Shown here: piece after piece, positions 1 through 8,809 of the stretch
Layout of the letters: every line of letters starts with the position of its first letter
How positions within the stretch are numbered: the first letter of the stretch is position 1
NCBI RefSeq assembly: GCF_004769575.1
Contig: NZ_RQGA01000009.1
Location: 171,248-235,247 of the forward strand
Source: Leptospira perdikensis
Lineage (GTDB): Bacteria; Spirochaetota; Leptospiria; Leptospirales; Leptospiraceae
Direction: 5' to 3'
Length of the DNA stretch: 64,000 nucleotides
Translations under genes and position numbers: made by a program
The notes under the pieces: generated by a model
Databases searched by the model: none
What the model saw: only the letters and a program-made list of their open reading frames with translations
What the model was told of the DNA's origin: nothing

Positions 1-252
1 CTCTGGAGGAAGTGTTTCCCATTTAGGCCCACCCACAGATCCAAAAAAGATAGCACTTGCTGATTCACAAAGTTTCAGGGTTTCATCAGGAAGAGGAAAT
101 CCTGTAGCATCAATGGCTGCACCACCAACTAATGCATGTTCAAAGGTAAATTCAGAAGATTTATTTCCTAATGTTTTTTTGACCACTGATAGGGCCACAT
201 CCATTACTTCTGGCCCGATTCCATCTCCGGCGAGTACTGCTACTTTTTTCAT
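1..252 (-). CDS. leuB: 3-isopropylmalate dehydrogenase, N-terminal part (cut by window edge)
   Basis: This is the N-terminal 84 codons of 3-isopropylmalate dehydrogenase, the NAD-dependent oxidative decarboxylation step of leucine synthesis. The product begins [17 protein letters not shown], the Rossmann-like start typical of LeuB/IMDH, and contains [17 protein letters not shown] and [10 protein letters not shown], both characteristic of the LeuB branch. The gene continues beyond position 1. Its ATG overlaps the stop codon of the upstream aminotransferase (ATGA), so the two are probably translationally coupled. Isocitrate dehydrogenase-type paralogues are the alternative, but the GGAAID segment favours LeuB. 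Confidence 0.9.
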   Translation of the reverse strand, partial: MKKVAVLAGDGIGPEVMDVALSVVKKTLGNKSSEFTFEHALVGGAAIDATGFPLPDETLKLCESASAIFFGSVGGPKWETLPPE

Positions 253-1466
253 TTCATATCCTTTAATACTGATTCTAAAATATCCAATCCTTCTGTTGCT
301 TTTTCGATGCTTAAGATGAGTGGAGGTATAATTCTAATGACATTCCCTGCTGTGCTATTCACAACAAGGCCTCGTTTCAGACATTCTTCGACAACAGGTC
401 TTGATTCGGAATACAATTCCACACCAATGTGTAAACCACGTCCTCGCACTTGTTTGATTTTTCCTGTTGATTCCATCATGGATTTTAACCTTGCAAACAT
501 TTGCTCCGAGATAGTTGCAACATGATCTAACAGGTTACGTGATAAAATGATTTTGAATGTTTCGTATGCTGCCACACAAGCTAAATGGTTTCCACCAAAT
601 GTGGATCCATGCATCCCTCGTTCTAAAACTGTTTCATATTCTTTCGCAACAACTAGAGCACCAATAGGAAATCCTGAACCAAGTGCTTTTGCAAGGGTGA
701 AAGCATCAGGATACATTCCGTAATGTTCAAAACAAAACATCTTTCCTGTTCTTCCCATTCCCGTTTGAATCTCATCGAAAACAAGAAGAGAGTTTGTTTC
801 TTCTGTGAGTTTACGCGCTAAGTTTACGAACGATTGGGTGAGTGGTACGACACCACCTTCCCCCATGATAAGTTCCATAATGATTCCGGCAATGGAATCA
901 CCGTACTGTTCGAAAGCTTGAATGAGAGAATCTTCGTTATTGGCTTCGACAAAGTAAACATCTGAGGCAAGTTCACCAAATCCAGAACGAACCGATTCAT
1001 TCCCAGTCATAGTCATCGCAGAAAGTGTTCTTCCGTGAAAACTGGAGTGGAGGGCAAGAATGACCGGTTTATCGATATTTTTTTTCACTCCATGTCTACG
1101 CATAAGTTTGAAAGCTGCTTCGTTGGCTTCGGTTCCCGAATTACATAAAAATACTTTTCCAGGAATACTATTTTCGATTATGACTTCCGCAAGTTTTGCT
1201 TGTTCTTCCGAGTAGTAGAGATTGGAGGAATGAAGGATTTTGTCCATTTGGTTTCGCATGGCTTCAATGAGATCCGCTTCCCCGTGACCCAAGTTGGATA
1301 CAGCAATCCCTGCTAAAAAATCAATATAACCTTTGTTATCTTGGTCAAAAATCATCTCACCAACTCCGTATTCAAAAGCAACGGGGTAGCGATTGTATGT
1401 GTTTAGTAAATATTTATCAGAAAGTTTTTTGATTTCTTCAAATTTGGTTTTGGTTTCGTTACTCAT
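249..1466 (-). CDS. argD: acetylornithine/succinyldiaminopimelate-type aminotransferase (class III PLP)
   Basis: This 405-aa protein is a PLP-dependent class III aminotransferase of the ArgD type, expected to convert N-acetylglutamate semialdehyde to N-acetylornithine in arginine synthesis. SGTEAN (residues 110-115) binds the PLP phosphate, [11 protein letters not shown] (231-241) carries the Asp that contacts the PLP nitrogen, and [14 protein letters not shown] carries the Schiff-base Lys260. The open frame extends 22 codons upstream, but the ATG at 1466 overlaps the preceding stop as ATGA and matches the family length. It lies between the phosphohexomutase and leuB. Other class III aminotransferases cannot be excluded from sequence alone. 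Confidence 0.85.
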   Translation of the reverse strand: MSNETKTKFEEIKKLSDKYLLNTYNRYPVAFEYGVGEMIFDQDNKGYIDFLAGIAVSNLGHGEADLIEAMRNQMDKILHSSNLYYSEEQAKLAEVIIENSIPGKVFLCNSGTEANEAAFKLMRRHGVKKNIDKPVILALHSSFHGRTLSAMTMTGNESVRSGFGELASDVYFVEANNEDSLIQAFEQYGDSIAGIIMELIMGEGGVVPLTQSFVNLARKLTEETNSLLVFDEIQTGMGRTGKMFCFEHYGMYPDAFTLAKALGSGFPIGALVVAKEYETVLERGMHGSTFGGNHLACVAAYETFKIILSRNLLDHVATISEQMFARLKSMMESTGKIKQVRGRGLHIGVELYSESRPVVEECLKRGLVVNSTAGNVIRIIPPLILSIEKATEGLDILESVLKDMK

Positions 1467-3217
1467 TTTAGTCCTGCAAGTTGTAAAAATTCTGTTTCTG
1501 CCAGGGAAATTTCTTTCCCGAGAGATTCCCAAAGGTTTGGAATCTCCGATTGTTTTTTTGGTTTTTTGAGGGAAGCAAAGCTGGAATAAACTTTTACCTT
1601 AGGTTCTGTACCTGAAGGGCGAATGGTGAGTTTTGCATTTCCTTCTAGTTCCACTTGAATGACATTGGATTTTGGCATGCCTTTGAACACTGTCGCTTTG
1701 GCTTTTCCATCTGCTTTTTGTGTTTCATAATCCAGCACTCCCACAACCTTTCGCCCACCAATGGATTTCCCAATTAAGTTCTCTGCTCTCAGTGATTCGA
1801 TTGCTTTTTTAATTTTGTCTTGTCCTGAACTTCCTTCGAGAGTCAAAGAATATAAACTTTCACGATAAAGACCATATTTCAAATAGATGGCTTCTAAATA
1901 AGAAAGTAGATCACCTTTTTCGGCGAGTATCTCTACAAAAAGTAAGGCACTCGAAAGAGAATCTTTGTCGCGGACGAAGGATACGGGTAAATATCCATAA
2001 GACTCCTCACCACCAAACAAAAATACATGATTCTTCTTTGATTCAATTTGTTTCATCTCTTCTGCGATGAATTTAAAACCTGTAAGAACATTTTTGATTT
2101 TGATTCCGTTTTTTTTCGCAATTGCTTCCTGTAAATCAGTGGTTACAATGGTTTTTACCAAATGATAAGTTTTGGTTTTAGATTTTTTTCTTTCCGATAG
2201 GTAAGCTGCCATGATAGAACCAATTTGGTTTCCATTTAGGTATTCATACTCACCATCTAAACGGCGAACTCCTACACCAAGTCTATCAGCATCGGGGTCT
2301 GTTGCAATGAAGGTAGCAGCTTTTTTCTTTTTGGCATAAAACTCACATAAGGCGAGGGCTTCTTTTTCTTCTGGGTTAGGGTATTTGACAGTTGGAAATT
2401 CACCATCTGGTTTTTTTTGTTCAGGAACAAGAAATACAGACTTATAACCAAAGAAATTTAACATTTCTTTCATATAATCACCGCCAGTTCCATGTAACGG
2501 TGAGTAAACGATTCCTAACTCAGCCCTAGATTTTGGTTTTACGGAAGATAGAATCCCTGCTTGTTTTAATTCCTTTAAATAAGTTTTGAAAACGATTGGT
2601 CCAACAGGTTTTACGAATTTTTTGTAATCTTTGTCGGTTTTATTTACGAGAGGGATGGTAGACCAATCGTTAATTTCACTAATTCTTTTGATGATGAGAG
2701 AATCATCTGGGGGAACAAGTTGCCCCCCATCCTCAAGATAAGCTTTGAATCCATTGTATTCCGGTGGATTGTGTGATGCAGTGATCACAATCCCACCACT
2801 CGCTTTGTAATAACGGATGGCATAAGAGAGAAGAGGAGTCGGTGTTACCTTAGGAAAAATATATACTTTAACTCCAAGTTTGGCGGCAATGCCAGCGGAG
2901 AGTTCTGCAAATTCTTTAGAGAGTCTTCTTGAATCATAAGCAATGACAATAGACGCATTTTTTCTGGTATCTCTTAAATAACTGATGAAACCAAGCGCGG
3001 CACGACCTACAGTGTAGAGGTTCATTTTGCCGATCCCGTTTCCTATCTTACCCCGAATCCCGCCAGTTCCAAAGCTGAGAGGAGAGGCATAGGCATCAAC
3101 GAGTTCCGAACTGATCCCAGCTTTCCAATCTTCGTAAGCCTTTTTGGCTTCATTCTGGATTTCCGATGAAAAAGGTGATTTCGTCCAAGATAGGATATTG
3201 TCTTCTGGTTTCAACAT
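1463..3217 (-). CDS. phosphoglucomutase/phosphomannomutase
   Basis: This 584-aa cytoplasmic alpha-D-phosphohexomutase interconverts hexose 1- and 6-phosphates. All four signature loops are present in order: the phosphoserine loop TASHNP (146-151, Ser148), the Mg-binding loop DPDADR (307-312), the sugar-specificity loop GGEESYG (402-408) and the phosphate-binding loop RPSGTEPK (533-540). Length and the FGTGGIRG start fit the PgcA/PGM2-like branch rather than the shorter ManB or GlmM. It is the first gene of the overlapping operon with the ArgD-type gene and leuB (ATGA overlap at its stop). Glucose versus mannose preference cannot be read from the sequence. Confidence 0.92.
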   Translation of the reverse strand: MLKPEDNILSWTKSPFSSEIQNEAKKAYEDWKAGISSELVDAYASPLSFGTGGIRGKIGNGIGKMNLYTVGRAALGFISYLRDTRKNASIVIAYDSRRLSKEFAELSAGIAAKLGVKVYIFPKVTPTPLLSYAIRYYKASGGIVITASHNPPEYNGFKAYLEDGGQLVPPDDSLIIKRISEINDWSTIPLVNKTDKDYKKFVKPVGPIVFKTYLKELKQAGILSSVKPKSRAELGIVYSPLHGTGGDYMKEMLNFFGYKSVFLVPEQKKPDGEFPTVKYPNPEEKEALALCEFYAKKKKAATFIATDPDADRLGVGVRRLDGEYEYLNGNQIGSIMAAYLSERKKSKTKTYHLVKTIVTTDLQEAIAKKNGIKIKNVLTGFKFIAEEMKQIESKKNHVFLFGGEESYGYLPVSFVRDKDSLSSALLFVEILAEKGDLLSYLEAIYLKYGLYRESLYSLTLEGSSGQDKIKKAIESLRAENLIGKSIGGRKVVGVLDYETQKADGKAKATVFKGMPKSNVIQVELEGNAKLTIRPSGTEPKVKVYSSFASLKKPKKQSEIPNLWESLGKEISLAETEFLQLAGLK

Positions 3218-3263
3218 AGCTTACATACTAATCTTTTGAAGCTAAGTTGTCTGGAAATCAATT

Positions 3264-4352
3264 TTGGAACCTAGAGAATTTTTCATAGAAGACCGGTTGG
3301 AACGGTTTCGCCTAAAGGCATTTTGCAATTTAGGGGAGAGTGGGCTTGGCCATTTCCGTTTGGAAGAAGTTTTAGAGATGGCAAAAATTTCATTTTCTGA
3401 CCTTGCCGACATTCCTATGAATGATGCACCGAACCAAGGTTCCCTGGAACTTCGCCGTACCATCGCCGCTCTTTATCCTGGAGTTTCACCTGAACAGGTC
3501 CTTGTGACAACGGGAACAGGTGAGGCATTGTACTTGGCATTTCATATGGCGCTTAAGCCCCAAACAAAAGTGGCACTCATTTGGCCTGCCTTCCAAGCTC
3601 TTTATGAAATTCCCAAAATGCTCGGAGCGGAGATCATCAAAGTTCCCCATGAAAAAGCATTTCTCGCATCCACGTGGAGTGAGATTGATGCCGATCTTTA
3701 TATTTTAAACCACCCTCACAATCCCACGGGCAAAACTTTTTCGGATTGGGAATGGAATTCCCTCATCACCGAGTTTCGGGAAAAAAAGAGGCAAGTTCTA
3801 TTTGATGAACATTACCGGTTTTTACCAGGTGAAGGTTTTATAGGAAGAACCGGTGTGGATACCAACCATTCTTTTTATGGAACAGGATCTTTTACGAAAT
3901 GTTTTGGCGTAACAGGTCTTAGGGTGGGTTGGCTTGTGGCAGAGGAATCTTTTCTGAAAAGGGCAAGGTCTTTTAAAGACTACTTAACTCATACTGTTTC
4001 TCCCATCTCCGAACGCATTGCTCTCGGGCTTTTAAATGCAAAAGAATCCTTCCTTCCGAAAATCCAATCACGAGTCAGAAAAAACATCCAAAGTTTCGAT
4101 TCTGTATGGAAGGAACTTCCCTACACTGAGTCCTTCACAACACCTGCCGGTGGGCTTGTGGGATGGCTAAAATTAAAACCAGGAATTTCTTCGGAAGACT
4201 ATGCGGACAAACTGTTCGAAAAAACTGGTGTTTTTGTTTTGCCTGGAATCAATTTTGAAGAAGAAGGTTTTTTAAGAATTGGATTTGGTGAAAGAGAGGA
4301 AAGAATGAATGAGGGTCTCCTTCGATGGAAAGAATGTACGGATCTCATTTAA
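3264..4352 (+). CDS. PLP-dependent class I/II aminotransferase
   Basis: A 362-aa fold-type I aminotransferase of cytoplasmic location and unknown substrate. Visible motifs are TTGTGEALYL (PLP phosphate region), NHPHNPTG (Asn/Pro motif), LFDEHYR (Asp and Tyr contacting PLP) and GSFTKCFGVTGLRVGW, which carries the Schiff-base Lys and the following Arg. The start appears to be a TTG at 3264, with a weak GGA eight bases upstream. The next ATG, at 3379, would remove conserved N-terminal sequence. It is divergent from the phosphohexomutase and overlaps the next gene by 28 bp. Histidinol-phosphate or aspartate-type aminotransferases are the closest groups. Confidence 0.8.
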   Translation: MEPREFFIEDRLERFRLKAFCNLGESGLGHFRLEEVLEMAKISFSDLADIPMNDAPNQGSLELRRTIAALYPGVSPEQVLVTTGTGEALYLAFHMALKPQTKVALIWPAFQALYEIPKMLGAEIIKVPHEKAFLASTWSEIDADLYILNHPHNPTGKTFSDWEWNSLITEFREKKRQVLFDEHYRFLPGEGFIGRTGVDTNHSFYGTGSFTKCFGVTGLRVGWLVAEESFLKRARSFKDYLTHTVSPISERIALGLLNAKESFLPKIQSRVRKNIQSFDSVWKELPYTESFTTPAGGLVGWLKLKPGISSEDYADKLFEKTGVFVLPGINFEEEGFLRIGFGEREERMNEGLLRWKECTDLI

Positions 4353-5092
4353 AATCAAGTCTCCAATTATTTCCCGGCATAGGGGAACGAAAAGAAAAAC
4401 AACTGTTTGGTGTTGGTGTCTATGATTGGGAATCTCTCATCCAATACCAAAAACAAAAAAACGATCCCCTCCTTCCTGCCGTTTCTATTTTAGAAGAACG
4501 CCTAGACGAATTAGATCACGAACTTTCGGAAGCAAATTTTCCATTTTTTACAACGGAACTTCCTAGTCTCGAATATTGGAGATTGTGGCAAAACTTCCCC
4601 GAAAAATTTTGTTTTTTAGACATTGAAACCACGGGAATTTCCGACTCTTCCGTGACCACTGTGGTGAGTCTCTATCAAAACAAACGAATGTTAACGTTTG
4701 AGAGAGGAAAAGATCTCGAGTTTCTTTTTGATTCTATTTCTCCCGAAGACATTCTTGTAACGTATAACGGAAAACGGTTTGATGTTCCTTTTTTAGAAAG
4801 GGAATTTCATTACCGGGTGAAAAATCCCCAACTAGATTTGATGAATCTTTTACATTCTATTGGAATCAAAGGCGGTTTGAAGAAATCAGAAGTATTACTT
4901 GGTCTTGTTCGTCCCGAAGAGATAGCAGGAATGGATGGAAGGCAAGCCCCTCTATTATGGTTCGAATACCAAAGAACGAATAACAAAGAAGCCTTGGAAA
5001 AACTAATCGCTTATAATAAAGAAGATACTAAAAACTTGGAAATTGTATTAGAAAAAACAATCGATAGGCTTACAGAAAACCGTTTGTTTTAA
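4325..5092 (+). CDS. YprB-like RNase H-fold (DEDD) exonuclease-domain protein
   Basis: This 255-aa protein carries a DEDD-type RNase H-like domain as in Bacillus YprB. FLDIETTG supplies the first Asp and Glu, YNGKRFDVPFLE the second Asp, and YNKEDTKNLE the last acidic residue, so the metal-binding set looks complete. The N-terminal segment around FPGIGERKEKQLFGVGVYDW resembles a helix-hairpin-helix element. Family members are predicted 3'-5' exonucleases or nucleic-acid processing factors, and no substrate is known here. It overlaps the upstream aminotransferase by 28 bp and its stop overlaps the convergent CBS gene. Confidence 0.78.
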   Translation: MERMYGSHLKSSLQLFPGIGERKEKQLFGVGVYDWESLIQYQKQKNDPLLPAVSILEERLDELDHELSEANFPFFTTELPSLEYWRLWQNFPEKFCFLDIETTGISDSSVTTVVSLYQNKRMLTFERGKDLEFLFDSISPEDILVTYNGKRFDVPFLEREFHYRVKNPQLDLMNLLHSIGIKGGLKKSEVLLGLVRPEEIAGMDGRQAPLLWFEYQRTNNKEALEKLIAYNKEDTKNLEIVLEKTIDRLTENRLF

Positions 5093-5520
5093 TGTGGTCC
5101 GTACATATACTCTCTGAGTATACTCATCTCGGCTTGGGTTCTAGTTAGTTTTGTTTTGACAGCATCTCCAATCGAGATAAGGCCAATGATTTTGTCCCCA
5201 TCAAGAACGGGCATATGACGGAAACGTTTTGTGATCATATTGTTTAGAATGTCATCCACATCTTCATCGGGCCCGGCGACTGTGAGTTGAGTGGTCATCA
5301 CATCTTTCAGTTTGATTTTGTCAAGATTCACATGGTCTTTGGCAACCACACGCATCAAATCTCTTTCCGTAAAGATTCCCACAAGTTTTCCTTGGAAGGT
5401 AACAATGAGAGATCCGACTTTGGCACCAACCATCATTTGGGTGGCTTCCAATACATTTCTATCTTCTTCGATGGAAAGAACGGAGGACGCTTTGTCTTTT
5501 AAAATATCTTTTACGGACAT
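5089..5520 (-). CDS. CBS-domain pair protein
   Basis: A 143-aa protein consisting almost entirely of two CBS domains. The first covers roughly residues 5-65, ending in GKLVGIFTERDLMRVVA. The second covers roughly residues 70-130, with VTDILNNMI-like helices and FRHMPVLDGDKIIGLISIGD. CBS pairs bind adenosine nucleotides and act as energy sensors for partner enzymes or channels, but none is fused or obviously linked here. It is the only coding gene on its strand between the convergent exonuclease gene and the tRNA pair. Its role is therefore generic (nucleotide-responsive regulator, inferred). Confidence 0.88.
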   Translation of the reverse strand: MSVKDILKDKASSVLSIEEDRNVLEATQMMVGAKVGSLIVTFQGKLVGIFTERDLMRVVAKDHVNLDKIKLKDVMTTQLTVAGPDEDVDDILNNMITKRFRHMPVLDGDKIIGLISIGDAVKTKLTRTQAEMSILREYMYGPH

Positions 5521-5597
5521 GACTCCTATCGGTTTATAGGAATTGAGAGAGATAGCAAGAAATTTTTAGGAGGAGTGCGAGGAAAGACACGGGTTTT

Positions 5598-5670
<73 letters not shown>

Positions 5671-5679
5671 GTATCTTTA

Positions 5680-5753
5680 TGGGCCTGACAAGATTTGAAC
5701 TTGTGACCCCTCGCTTATCAAGCGAGTGCTCTAACCAACTGAGCTACAGGCCC
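5680..5753 (-). tRNA. tRNA-Ile (GAU)
   Basis: A 74-nt cloverleaf on the minus strand. The GGGCCTG acceptor pairs with the 3' arm, the D-loop is AGCTCAGTTGGTTAGAGC, and the anticodon loop TTGATAA sits between CTCGC and GCGAG, giving anticodon GAT. The T-arm contains GTTCAAATC. CCA is not encoded. The Ile-Ala order is the one normally found inside the 16S-23S spacer, but no rRNA is present here. Confidence 0.97.
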
Positions 5754-5833
5754 GGGATACGAACAGTATTTTTCGACAGGGGTGCCTGGGCAATCTTTTT
5801 TTAAGATTATTTTAAGAAAGTCATCAGGAAAAA

Positions 5834-7006
5834 TTAGAGTGAAATTTCTAAGATTAGATCATCTAACAAGAGTAATGCCGTAGATTTCCATTGGAACACA
5901 CCTGCCTCGATGGAACAGTAACCCTTTTTTTCCCAACCCTCAATGGTTCTTATATATTTTATTTTGGTTTCTGAATCCAAATAGGTTTCTATAAAATCCA
6001 AATACCGAAAAGGGGAAAACAATCGAAATAATGTAAGGCTTAGTTCCGTAGATGGATCAATCCTTTCATACTTAGTTGATGTTTCTTTTTTCTGATAGAG
6101 ACTAGCATTTCTCGGATTGCCATATCTGTGGCCAGCGATCATTCCATGAGCACCGGGTCCAATACCTAAGTAGGGTTCATAAGTCCAATACTTGAGGTTG
6201 TGTCTAGATTCAAATCCTGGTTTTGCATAATTCGAAACTTCATACCAATTGTACCCAAACTTTTTTAGTAACTCTGGCAATTGGATGAGGATCTCTGATT
6301 GAATGTTCTCTTCTGGTTCTCTTTTTTTGTGATCTGTGACATCACGAGAATACTGAGTTCCCTTTTCTAAAGTTAAGGAATACAAACTCAAATGAGGTAG
6401 GTCTGCCTCTAAAAAAAGATTTAAATCTCTATAAAAAGAGTCTTTTGTGACTCCAGGAATTCCATACATCAAATCGATTCCCACTCGTTTTATGGGGGAG
6501 CTGGTTAGAACATCGACAAGAGAGTTGTAACGGTCTGCGTCATAGTGACGACCCAGAAATTCCAATCCCTTTGGCTCTAAGGTTTGAACACCCACATTTA
6601 CACGGTTGATTCCTATCGAATGATACTCTTCCAATAGTTTTGCGTTTAAATCTTCAGGATTCACTTCAATGGAAATTTCTGTGTCACTTGCGAAGGAGAA
6701 TTCCGAACGTAAAAAATCGAGGAGTTCCTTCCAACTCTTAGAAGAAGCCTTGGAAGGAGTGCCTCCACCGAAAAATACCGTATCAATGGTGCGATTTTTG
6801 ATTTCTGGGAAATGAATAACCCTTTCAGAAATTTCCTTTTGGTAGGATTTGAATAGAGACTTCTCATCGTTAGCTGGTGCCGCTCCAATCCCTTCTGAAT
6901 AAAAATCACAATAATCACATTTTTTAAAACAATAGGGAAAGTGGACATAGACTCCCAAATAAGAATTTCGGACTTGCCAGATGGATTGTTTGTCTAATAA
7001 TTCCAT
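5834..7006 (-). CDS. hemW: HemW-like radical SAM protein (heme chaperone family)
   Basis: This 390-aa radical SAM protein belongs to the HemW/HemN-like family and is expected to bind heme and a 4Fe-4S cluster in the cytosol. The cluster motif CFKKCDYC (Cys26, Cys30, Cys33; CX3CX2C) lies in YVHFPYC, followed by DTVFFGGGTPS and IEVNPEDL. The short N-terminus before YVHFPYC and the overall length fit HemW rather than the longer coproporphyrinogen dehydrogenase HemN. The open frame continues upstream to 7159, but the ATG at 7006 matches the family start. No clear Shine-Dalgarno is visible there. The start abuts that of a divergent exported protein. Confidence 0.87.
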   Translation of the reverse strand: MELLDKQSIWQVRNSYLGVYVHFPYCFKKCDYCDFYSEGIGAAPANDEKSLFKSYQKEISERVIHFPEIKNRTIDTVFFGGGTPSKASSKSWKELLDFLRSEFSFASDTEISIEVNPEDLNAKLLEEYHSIGINRVNVGVQTLEPKGLEFLGRHYDADRYNSLVDVLTSSPIKRVGIDLMYGIPGVTKDSFYRDLNLFLEADLPHLSLYSLTLEKGTQYSRDVTDHKKREPEENIQSEILIQLPELLKKFGYNWYEVSNYAKPGFESRHNLKYWTYEPYLGIGPGAHGMIAGHRYGNPRNASLYQKKETSTKYERIDPSTELSLTLFRLFSPFRYLDFIETYLDSETKIKYIRTIEGWEKKGYCSIEAGVFQWKSTALLLLDDLILEISL

Positions 7007-7493
7007 GAGTATGAGAGGGTTTGTATCGATTCTGTTTTTTTTAGGAATCTCTGCTACTCCGATCCTTTCACAGACACTTGTAGAACCAAACCAAAACTTT
7101 GTTTGGGAAAGTTTTTCTTTTGTCTTTCCTGAAACCGTAGTGGTAAAGTGGGAAAGCACATCGAGTAAAAAACTTACCGTTTATCCTGCCAAACGTGATG
7201 GGTTTTTTATGGTCGTAAGAACTCTTCCTTGGAATGAACCCTTAGACGACAAAACTCTTTGGAAGGATTCTGTATTTACGAAGGCGATCGAACCCAAACA
7301 GTTCCAAAAGTCACTGGGAAATCAAAACTTCCAAATTTTTCAGGCAGATCAAGTTCGAAACCAAAATGCTCTTCGGAACCAAGTATGGATTGGTTTGGAA
7401 TCAAAACCGGCTTTATGGATCTGGATCCAATGGAAGAGTGATCGTAAAGACCTCACCGAATTCTTTGAATCCAACCTGTTTCTTCCGCTTTAA
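7005..7493 (+). CDS. putative exported protein of unknown function
   Basis: A 162-aa protein with no family I recognise. The N-terminus MSMRGFVSILFFLGISATPILSQ looks like a signal peptide cleaved near residue 23, so the product is probably periplasmic or outer-membrane associated. The remainder is a small mixed domain rich in Trp and Lys (FVWESFSF, FMVVRTLPWNE, PALWIWIQWKS). Starts at 6981, 7005 and 7011 are possible, and 7005 or 7011 gives the best signal peptide. It is divergent from hemW with essentially overlapping start codons. A tRNA gene follows 61 bp downstream. Confidence 0.6.
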   Translation: MSMRGFVSILFFLGISATPILSQTLVEPNQNFVWESFSFVFPETVVVKWESTSSKKLTVYPAKRDGFFMVVRTLPWNEPLDDKTLWKDSVFTKAIEPKQFQKSLGNQNFQIFQADQVRNQNALRNQVWIGLESKPALWIWIQWKSDRKDLTEFFESNLFLPL

Positions 7494-7554
7494 CGTCTAA
7501 TCTTTTGTTTTATGCTTGTCTCTACTTATTTCCCCGAAAGATTGGAAGTCAGTG

Positions 7555-7628
7555 GGGCCTATAGCTCAGTTGGTTAGAGCAGCAGACTCATAATCTGCGG
7601 GTCGAAGGTTCGAGCCCTTCTGGGCCCA
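7555..7628 (+). tRNA. tRNA with CAU anticodon (Met elongator or lysidine-modified Ile2)
   Basis: A complete 74-nt cloverleaf. The acceptor GGGCCTA pairs with TGGGCCC (one G-T pair), the D-loop is AGCTCAGTTGGTTAGAGC, anticodon loop CTCATAA lies between GCAGA and TCTGC, and the T-arm has GGTTCGAGCC. The anticodon is CAT. Body identities such as GGTCGAAGGTTCGAG resemble Ile2 tRNAs whose C34 is converted to lysidine, but an elongator Met tRNA is not ruled out. CCA is not encoded. Confidence 0.93.
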
Positions 7629-7654
7629 CAAAACAGGAAAGGAATCGATATTAT

Positions 7655-8230
7655 ATGGAGTTTTATGAAGTAAAAATCTCTGATATCAGCCTGACCAATG
7701 TAGGCTTTGCTGTTTTCCTCCGTCCGAAGGATTCAGAAGACAAACGTGTGGTTCCTATCTTTATTGGACCCTTAGAAACCCATTCCATAACCACAGTCAT
7801 TGACGGAACCAAACCTCCGAGACCAATGACACATGATCTTATGTTGTACATGTTGACTTCGCTTGGGGCTACGGTTTTAAAAATTACAATTGAAGAGATC
7901 ATAGACAGTACTTTTTACGCGAAAATCCAACTCCAAAAAGAGGATGAGATTATCACTTTGGATGCAAGGCCATCCGACTCAATTGCTCTGGCCTTAAGAG
8001 CCAATGCTCCTATTTTTATCGCCAAGTCTGTGTTAGATGAAACAGGGATCATTATGAAGGACGAGGAGATGCAAGGGGAGAATATATCTTCGGAGAAAAA
8101 AATCCAAGCCCTACCTAAGTCGAATTTACAGATTTTAGAAGAAACTTTGGAAAACGCATTGAAAACCGAAGACTATGAAACTGCTGCCAAAATTAGAGAC
8201 CAAATCAAAAAACTCATCGAAAACAGTTAA
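7655..8230 (+). CDS. bifunctional nuclease (BFN) domain protein with UVR motif
   Basis: This 191-aa protein has an N-terminal bifunctional nuclease domain (DUF151, residues about 1-135). Its signatures are VVPIFIGPLETHSI, RPMTHDLMLYML and LDARPSDSIALALRANAPIF. A C-terminal UVR motif (about 155-190, ETLENALKTEDYETAAKIRD) resembles the UvrB/UvrC interaction helix pair. BFN proteins have been linked to RNase/DNase activity and stress responses, and the UVR element suggests a protein-protein contact. It begins 26 bp after the tRNA and could be read through from it. The substrate is unknown. Confidence 0.85.
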   Translation: MEFYEVKISDISLTNVGFAVFLRPKDSEDKRVVPIFIGPLETHSITTVIDGTKPPRPMTHDLMLYMLTSLGATVLKITIEEIIDSTFYAKIQLQKEDEIITLDARPSDSIALALRANAPIFIAKSVLDETGIIMKDEEMQGENISSEKKIQALPKSNLQILEETLENALKTEDYETAAKIRDQIKKLIENS

Positions 8231-8360
8231 GACGAATCCTCCTCTTAACTATGTCTCATAGAAAATCGGTACATTCGAATTTTTTAATTGTAATCCCACC
8301 TTTTCTTACATACACTTGGAATCCAAAAATAGGGATGTTTACCCTTTACAGGAAAGTTGT

Positions 8361-8726
8361 ATGGAAAAATTGGTTATGGATGTTGTCAATGCTGGAATCG
8401 CTCTGTTTCGTTCTGGCGAAGAAAAGTTAAAAACTGCTGTTGTTGATTTAGAAAAAGTTTACAATGATCTAAAGTCAAAAGGGGAATTGGATAAATCGGT
8501 CGAGTCTCAAAAGATTCGTGACCTTCTCAGTAAAACAATTGCAGACGCTCAAGGTGCTATTGGTAAAACTAACGCAAGTTATGATGAGGTGTTGGCAAAA
8601 CTTCAAGCTAATTACCAATCCATTTACCAACAAATTGATACGGCAATCCCTCCTCAAGTGAAGGAAAAGTTAAAACAAACGTTAGATGAACTGAAAGTTT
8701 TGATTGATAAAGCAAAATCGAAATAA
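8361..8726 (+). CDS. phasin-like coiled-coil protein
   Basis: This 121-aa protein is almost entirely amphipathic helix and resembles the small phasin-related proteins of Leptospira that begin MEKxxMDVxNAGxxxxxSGxE. Phasins coat polyhydroxyalkanoate granules; that role is inferred from similarity of pattern, not from a decisive motif. The open frame reaches 8316 through a TTG, but the ATG at 8361 has AGGAAAG placed seven bases upstream and is preferred. A strong terminator follows at 8754-8785, so the gene is probably monocistronic. Confidence 0.65.
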   Translation: MEKLVMDVVNAGIALFRSGEEKLKTAVVDLEKVYNDLKSKGELDKSVESQKIRDLLSKTIADAQGAIGKTNASYDEVLAKLQANYQSIYQQIDTAIPPQVKEKLKQTLDELKVLIDKAKSK

Positions 8727-8753
8727 GACTAGAGTTTCTTAGTGAAATTTAAG

Positions 8754-8785
8754 AAAAAGCCACAGAGATTTCTGTGGCTTTTTTT
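8754..8785 (+). terminator. intrinsic terminator after the phasin-like gene
   Basis: A perfect 9-bp stem, AGCCACAGA (8758-8766) and TCTGTGGCT (8771-8779), encloses a GATT loop. It is preceded by a run of A and followed by TTTTTT. It ends the phasin-like transcript before the MFS gene. Confidence 0.9.
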
Positions 8786-8809
8786 ATTTGTTTTGGGAGA
8801 GTAGCCTAG

